Source of the DNA: Acarospora socialis
Taxonomy: Eukaryota > Ascomycota > Lecanoromycetes > Acarosporales > Acarosporaceae
Length of the DNA stretch: 64,000 bases
Assembly (NCBI GenBank): GCA_025617375.2
Contig: JAMYGW020000010.1
Location: forward strand, 1,426,001 to 1,490,000
Direction: 5' to 3'
The position numbers and the translations under genes were made by a program. Every line of letters starts with the position of its first letter. The stretch's first letter is position 1. The notes beneath the pieces are model-generated. The model saw nothing but the letters and a program-made list of their open reading frames with translations. It searched no databases and was not told the DNA's origin. Shown here piece after piece: positions 58,401 through 64,000 of this stretch.

Positions 58401-60419
58401 TAAATTTCTAGACTATGTGATTTGATCTGAACAAATTGAGAAAAATTTAAAAAAGACAAAAGTAGTCAGAAATTGACTGACATCAAAATGAATCAAGAAA
58501 GTACAGGTCTTTCTAGAACTAATGAACTATTATTGAAAGTTTGTATTAAACTATGCAAGAATTATGAAATTGTTAATGTGTTTGATGTGCAAAAGCAAAA
58601 AATAGCATTGAGATCAAAAACAGAAGAATGCATTTCACATATTAAAGAAAAGTTTTAGTGAAATGACACATCTGAGAATACTCAATTCAACATACAAGAA
58701 AACACTGAAAACTGATGCTTCAGATTTCACAATAAAAACATGTTTGTATCAGATTGAGAATGAGCAGCAGAAACTCATAGCATATTGATTTAAAAAACTA
58801 TCAGAACTCAAGAAAAGATATGAGATTCATGATAAGAAACTTCTTGCAATAGTGAAAACACTACAAAATTGAAGATTTTATTTTACAGAAACAAGCAAGC
58901 TAATTCAGATCTATATAAATCACAAGAATCTGAGAAACTTCACAATGACAAAACAACTCAATTAACAACAGATTTGTTGAGTGAAGCAGTTGACAGACTA
59001 TGAATTTCAAATTCATTACAAAAAAAATAATGAGAATGACAGAGCAGATATCTTGAGTAGACAACTTGATCATGAAGATGTACAAACAATACACACTGAA
59101 ATTTTGAGCAAAGATAACAAAGAAATTCTCATGAAGAGCTTGACAGCAATGTACAAGATGAAGTAAACTTTCTTAACAAACAAAGAACTCATCAAAATAT
59201 ATCATTACAGCAGAGCTGAAGAACATCTAAAAGTTAAATGCACTGAGAATTTAGTGTGAAGAAGATACAACATTAGTAATTTCAGAAATTAAGTCATCAA
59301 AATGATTGCTGTATGTGATTCATGCTGAAGAAACAAGATTAACTGAAATAAATAATATGACAAAGTAATGCAACTAAATGCACTGAATGCATCATGAAAG
59401 TCAGTTATCATGAACTTCATTACAAAGTTATTATCATCAAAGAACTCAACATGAGAAGTGAAATTCAACAGTATATTGATCATAGTAAACAGATTAATCA
59501 AGTACACAATGTTCATTTCATTCAAAGAAACTGTGACAGCATCAATATTGACATATATGATATTAAGAGAATTGATTAGCAATTATGAACTATTAAAAGA
59601 GTTTATCACTGACAGAGACAAACTGTTTACAAACAAATTTTGAAAAATGTTTACAGCAGAACTTGAGATAAAGTATAAGATATCAATGACATATCATTCA
59701 CAGATAAATGAACAAAGCAAATGAATGAATTAAACAGTGAAAACTTACTTAAAACACTATGTCAACAAAAATCAGAACAACTAAGTATGACTACTGTTAA
59801 TGATACAGTTTGTGTACAACAATATGAGAAATGAAATCATGAGAAAGACATCTTTCTATATGAACTATAACTACAACTCAGAGATATAACAAGATCTCAA
59901 AGAACACAGATCATAGAGTCAAAAAGTGATTCTAGATATTGCTTAAATAAAGAAACTGCATTAAAATTTAACAAAATGAATTGAACAGCAGACAGAATGA
60001 GTAATAGAGACAAAACTGTTTAAAGAAGAAAAGAAGATATATTTAAGAACAGACAACATACAAATCAAAGAAAAAAGCAAGAAATTGAAAAACAAAAACA
60101 TTAAATCATTCAAGATTATACAGAACATCAAGAAATTAAGTTATGAGTTAAATTTATTTAAGAAGATGAGAATACACTCAGTATTTCATGCATTCATGTT
60201 ACAACATTGCAATCAATTCATATTACTTCAAATTATCAAAACATCTATCAAACTCAAAGAAGAATATGAAGTTGAAAATATTCTAAAAAAGAGAATGATT
60301 AATGAGAAAGTTTACTATCTCATAAAATAAAAAAATTACAATATCTCAGAAAGTATCTGAAAACTCAGAGAGAATCTCAAGAACTGTGCAAGAATACTTC
60401 AATGTTTTGAGAAAAAAAA

Positions 60420-60871
60420 TCAATATTAATTCAGAAGAATGACAACATAAAGTCAACAAGTTATGACATTGTTTGAGAATCTTCATTCTCAGTTTCATCA
60501 TTATCATTATTAAGTTCAGCAACAAGACAGTCAGTCTTTTGCAAAACACAGTAATCTGTTTGATTCAGTGTTTTCTGAAGACACACAACTTTCAAAAAAA
60601 GTGCAGCAAATTCAACATGTTTAACTGTCAGTTCACTGTTCACTTTACTTATTTTTTTTCAAAGCAAAAAACAAGTTCTATCAAGAGACTCTCACAATAC
60701 ATTGACACACAGATGATCATGATGAGTATATTTATTACATTTTGATCAAGATTTCATTACAAAACAATTGATGTCACAATGAACACAATAGTCACAAGAG
60801 AACAAAGCAGATACATCACTGATCTGAATTTTCTTTGCAATTTTTAAACAATTGAAATTTTTAAAAAGCAT
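60420..60871 (-). other. Antisense cysteine-rich frame of element D
   Basis: Opposite to gag-pol, ending just inside the 3' LTR. Begins MLFKNFNCLKIAKKIQI and has C-x2-C-x6-C (CDYCVHCDINC) as in A and C. Fossil. Confidence 0.5.
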
Positions 60872-60950
60872 TGTCACTGAAGAACAAACAATGTGAATAT
60901 TTTCATTTATATAGATTTTAAAAAATTAACATCTGAGAAAAAAAGAATAA

Positions 60951-61303
60951 TGTTACAACTGAAGTCAGAATGAACTTAGAACAGATTGATGCATATATGT
61001 GAAAAGTATATATTCAGAAAGATGTTTAGACAGTAGTTATGTGATATCTCAATATGCTTGATGATGAGCTTGATGAGCAAACTTGATGAACTGCATGAAT
61101 GAGTCATCTCAATGAACTTGACAGCAAGATCAGTGAGCAGACTCACTATATAGTAGAGTCATTTTTCTTATGAAAACAATCATGTTCAACTTAAGTAACA
61201 ATCTAAGAGTTAAAGATCAGAATCATTTCAAATCAGCTGTTATATCAATAAGCACAAACTCTTAGTTCTACATACCTGAGAAATCTCAGGTTAGAACATT
61301 ACA
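60951..61303 (+). repeat. 3' LTR of element D
   Basis: 353 bp, starts TGTTACAACT, ends CATTACA, followed by the CATTG target duplicate. It keeps CC at 61,276 and GG near 61,290 where the 5' LTR has lost them. Confidence 0.88.
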
Positions 61304-64000
61304 CATTGTTGCATTTTAAAAAATCACAGCTATCTTTATATACATTTGCAGAATTACTGTACAAAGTAAAAAATGCTCTTCTTATATGTACAGAGTGCAG
61401 TATGAACAAGAATTCAAAACACTTTGAAGCACTGAGCACATCAGATTCACAAATCAGATTATGCAAGAAATCAACAGTTAGCTAAGAAAGTAACTGCAGA
61501 ATTCTCAGGTTCAGATGCAATTATAGTTTAATTATGCAAGAAAAAAGTCATGCACAACAATACTCAAGTCACTTCATCATCACATATTGTTGCAGCAAAA
61601 GTCATCAACTGAGAATATCATCTAAGTCTGATCAGATTACTGAAGTACTCAATATTCTGCTGAGAACTAAGCTGTGACAGACTTTCTTGAATGCAAGAAG
61701 AAAAATCAATAAGTATCAAACTTTTAAAATCTATCTTGATAACTGCAGATTCTTTTATTGAGAGAACTATTGATCTTGACTATGAATCAATATTGAATCA
61801 AGAGCAGTTGAGTTGAGAAGATCTGAAACAGCTTGAATTTTATGTTATCTTTGACTATATCACTATATCAAAGCTCTTGTTTAGATCATACTGATTGAGA
61901 AAGATATGAAAGTATCAAGAAAAAGATGCTTCATAAACATCAAGACAGAAAATTAAATCATCAAGCATGTTCATACATCAGCAGTACTACTCTCTAATCA
62001 ACTATGACAATGCAAGTAAAACTGAAATTGCACAGAGCTTGAACTCAATACAACTGAGTAAAAAGAACTTGAAATTACTGATGTAATCTTTTGTTTCAGT
62101 TACAGATCTTTTATCTTGTCACAATTACAATAAGAAAAATTATCTGTCTCAATAGCAAGCTGCAATAACTGACTCAGAGAATTGATTCATTGAGTTTTCA
62201 CAGTCTGAAAAATTTCTTCAACTTTCTCACTTCAAGACTTCTTATTTCATAACAACATTATCTGTGATGATTTCTAGTTGATGAGTGTGAACAACAAGTA
62301 TAGTCAAGTGAGTGACACTTCATATTGCTCATCTAACATTCTTCAAGTCAATTGATGAGTTTGACTTTAATCAGTTTGATCACTTTCATTCAGTCATGTC
62401 ACATATAACTTTAATGTCAGTCTTTTATTCTTCAACAGTGAAACACATTTTGTTGTAAAATCATTTTCTGACAACATACAAATTTCATATCTGTGTCTGA
62501 AAAGCAAAGCTTAAGTGAGTTAGACTATCATGATGCTTGAGTTTTGAATTGAATCATCATCATATGCATTTCTCACTGCTGCACAAATATTCACATGATG
62601 TTATCAGCTGTCAGTTAAGAAATGAAGAAAAAGATAATGCTGAATATCTTTGCTGAAGAAACTGTGATTCTATATGATGATAGTTCAGTTTTAAGTAATT
62701 CTGTTAATAGTTCAAGAATATGTCAGAATACTAGTTCTGACAGACAACAGAACTCAGAGTTATTGTGAGAACAGAGTTACTTTCAATTGCTTGACACTGA
62801 CTGTCAGATTGATAAGTCTTGAAAAAGAACATTCTGTTGTTGTGAGATTCTTATAATGTTCACTGAGAAGTTACAGTGTTGTCATCATAATTCATGCTTA
62901 CTTCTCAAAGCTTGCAATAATCTCATTCATCACACTGTTGTGAACTAATCAGAATCTTGTATTTGAGAAACATTGTCAAGTGTCAACTGAATTGTGTCAC
63001 TGCTTTCACAAGAATGTGTACTTGCTTGTTCAATGAAGTAACTCAACTATCAGTAAATCAACAACATCAACTAGTAACTCACTCTACAACAAAGCTGTGC
63101 CTATTAAAAAAGAAGACTTTGACAGAGAAAGAACTTGATGAGAATAAGAGAGTATATAGATTTATGAATGAAAAGACTGCTTAGACTTGTTTCATAAGTT
63201 TATTTTAGTGCTCAATAGTGAACATCTAGTCATTTCTTTTGATTGATTTGAGAAACTTGATTATCTTTTTTCACACAACATTTAAAAGAGTGTCAATGCA
63301 GCAACAAGAGACAATGCAGCAAACAGAATGATCATCAGTCATCAATAGTAAAAAGTTGAGCAGATTTCACAAACAAAAGTCAGTGTATCAGAAAGTTCAT
63401 ACAATGATTATTTCAAAGTTGAGCTTCAAGAACATGCTCATAATTGTTAAGATCAATATTCAAAGACATATTGAAGATCATATCAACAAGAGATCATGTT
63501 CATCTCAGCATTCTCACATCAATCACTGTGTTTTTTCTTTTCTTCACTACACAAAGACACTGCAACACTCTTTTGAAGACAACAAAGATTCATCTTGAAG
63601 ACATGACATCTTGCTGAATCAACATTGTCATATTGCTCTTTGCAGAACTCTGAAGAGTTAGTGACTAATGTTGAGACATAATATTCTTGATTCTTGCTCA
63701 TCTCATAACACTGAGCAGCTTTCATTCAAAAGTTCTTCTGATGGTTCTTTCTTCATGATCTTGCTATATCATCTTTTTGAATTAATCACTTGTTGAGATT
63801 TCTGATTTCTTCAATCATCAGCAAGTGTTGCTGATTGCAGAGTATACTTGCATTGATATTCAGACAGAAGATTGTGATTGAACATGTTGTGAAAGATTAA
63901 GACTTGACTTTCACAAGCAGTTGCAGTTCTATCAAAGATTTTCTGACCACTCTTGTAACTAATGTACATGAGTGTATGATTACACAAATCTGAACTCTAA
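61304..64000. other. 2.7-kb mutated sequence right of element D
   Basis: No gene, LTR or tandem repeat recognised up to the window end. Plus-strand frames at 62,957-63,184 and 63,356-63,598 are open and charged but match nothing I know, and their openness is partly a product of biased composition. Confidence 0.5.

Larger units (their letters stand above)
55122..61303 (+). mobile_element. Fossil element D: Ty3/Gypsy chromodomain LTR retrotransposon
   Basis: 6,182 bp, same family as A. LTRs 55,122-55,473 (352 bp) and 60,951-61,303 (353 bp) have an exact 5-bp target duplication, CATTG (55,117-55,121 and 61,304-61,308). Traces in order: gag (about 55,480-56,900, CCHC knuckle about 56,413-56,456), reverse transcriptase (YLNDILIYS near 58,267), RNase H (about 58,680-58,900), integrase (about 59,200-59,900), chromodomain (about 60,255-60,400). 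It retains a few GG/CC pairs that A has lost. Many breaks; fossil. Its relation to A in LTR length and gag makes them sister copies. Confidence 0.88.
26131..64000. other. AT-rich block almost devoid of CpG, CpC and GpG
   Basis: By eye, CG is absent and only a few scattered CC or GG remain (for example near 27,020, 27,229, 29,120, 51,651, 52,187, 55,671, 58,506, 61,276-61,290). Between about 30,550 and 51,640 I found none. G and C are not otherwise rare: CA, TG, CT, AG and GC (in A/T-GC-A/T context) are common. The signature covers the transposons and the sequence between them alike. Confidence 0.85.

Noticed and set aside
26131-64000. Classical CpA-type RIP as the explanation of the AT-rich block
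   Set aside because: CpA and TpG remain abundant and TpA is not the dominant product, whereas CpC/GpG and CpG are gone; the direction of preference is wrong.
26131-64000. Mitochondrial or bacterial origin of the AT-rich block
   Set aside because: It is filled with Ty3/Gypsy chromodomain elements with LTRs and target duplications, and it grades into the nuclear gene block without a break.

Overview
The window looks like a filamentous ascomycete (Pezizomycotina) nuclear chromosome. The intron-containing genes have short GT-AG introns, and the families present fit that group: HET-type proteins, a fungal rhodopsin-like membrane protein, Tbf1-type telobox protein, RSM19 and Mre11. A two-compartment layout with an abrupt AT-rich, transposon-filled block suggests a Dothideomycete-like genome, but that placement is inference.

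Layout. (1) 1-25,100 is a GC-balanced, gene-bearing block. From the left it holds two decayed fragments (rhodopsin-like, DUF1203-like), a 1,194-residue low-complexity protein (-), a membrane-anchored histidine-acid-phosphatase-like protein without its catalytic residues (-), the telomere-repeat-binding factor tbf1 (+), TFIID/SAGA subunit TAF10 (+), mitochondrial ribosomal protein uS19m/RSM19 (-), a MYND zinc-finger protein (+), two related HET-type pseudogenes facing away from each other (the + one with ankyrin repeats), MRE11 (+), and a C-terminal fragment resembling AtuA/DUF1446 proteins (-). Exon structures of tbf1, TAF10, RSM19, the MYND gene and MRE11 were worked out by eye from splice sites and reading phase, and all are phase-consistent.

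(2) About 25,100-26,130 is a transition zone. (3) About 26,130-64,000 is an AT-rich block with no intact gene. It carries four fossil Ty3/Gypsy chromodomain LTR retrotransposons of about 6.1 kb each. Element B (30,482-42,773, minus) is split by element A (34,740-40,898, plus). Element C (43,364-49,483, plus) and element D (55,122-61,303, plus) lie to the right. All four have paired LTRs and 5-bp target duplications. They form two families (A+D and B+C). Each also carries, antisense near its 3' LTR, a cysteine-rich reading frame with Zn2Cys6-like spacing. About 14 kb of equally mutated sequence with no recognisable gene separates them, including a 99-bp x 5 tandem repeat.

The most unusual signal is the mutation pattern of the AT-rich block. 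CpG, CpC and GpG are almost absent over about 38 kb, while CpA, TpG, CpT, ApG and GpC remain common. Almost every C is followed by A or T and almost every G is preceded by A or T. This is the reverse of the classical CpA preference of repeat-induced point mutation (RIP), and the usual RIP indices would probably miss it.
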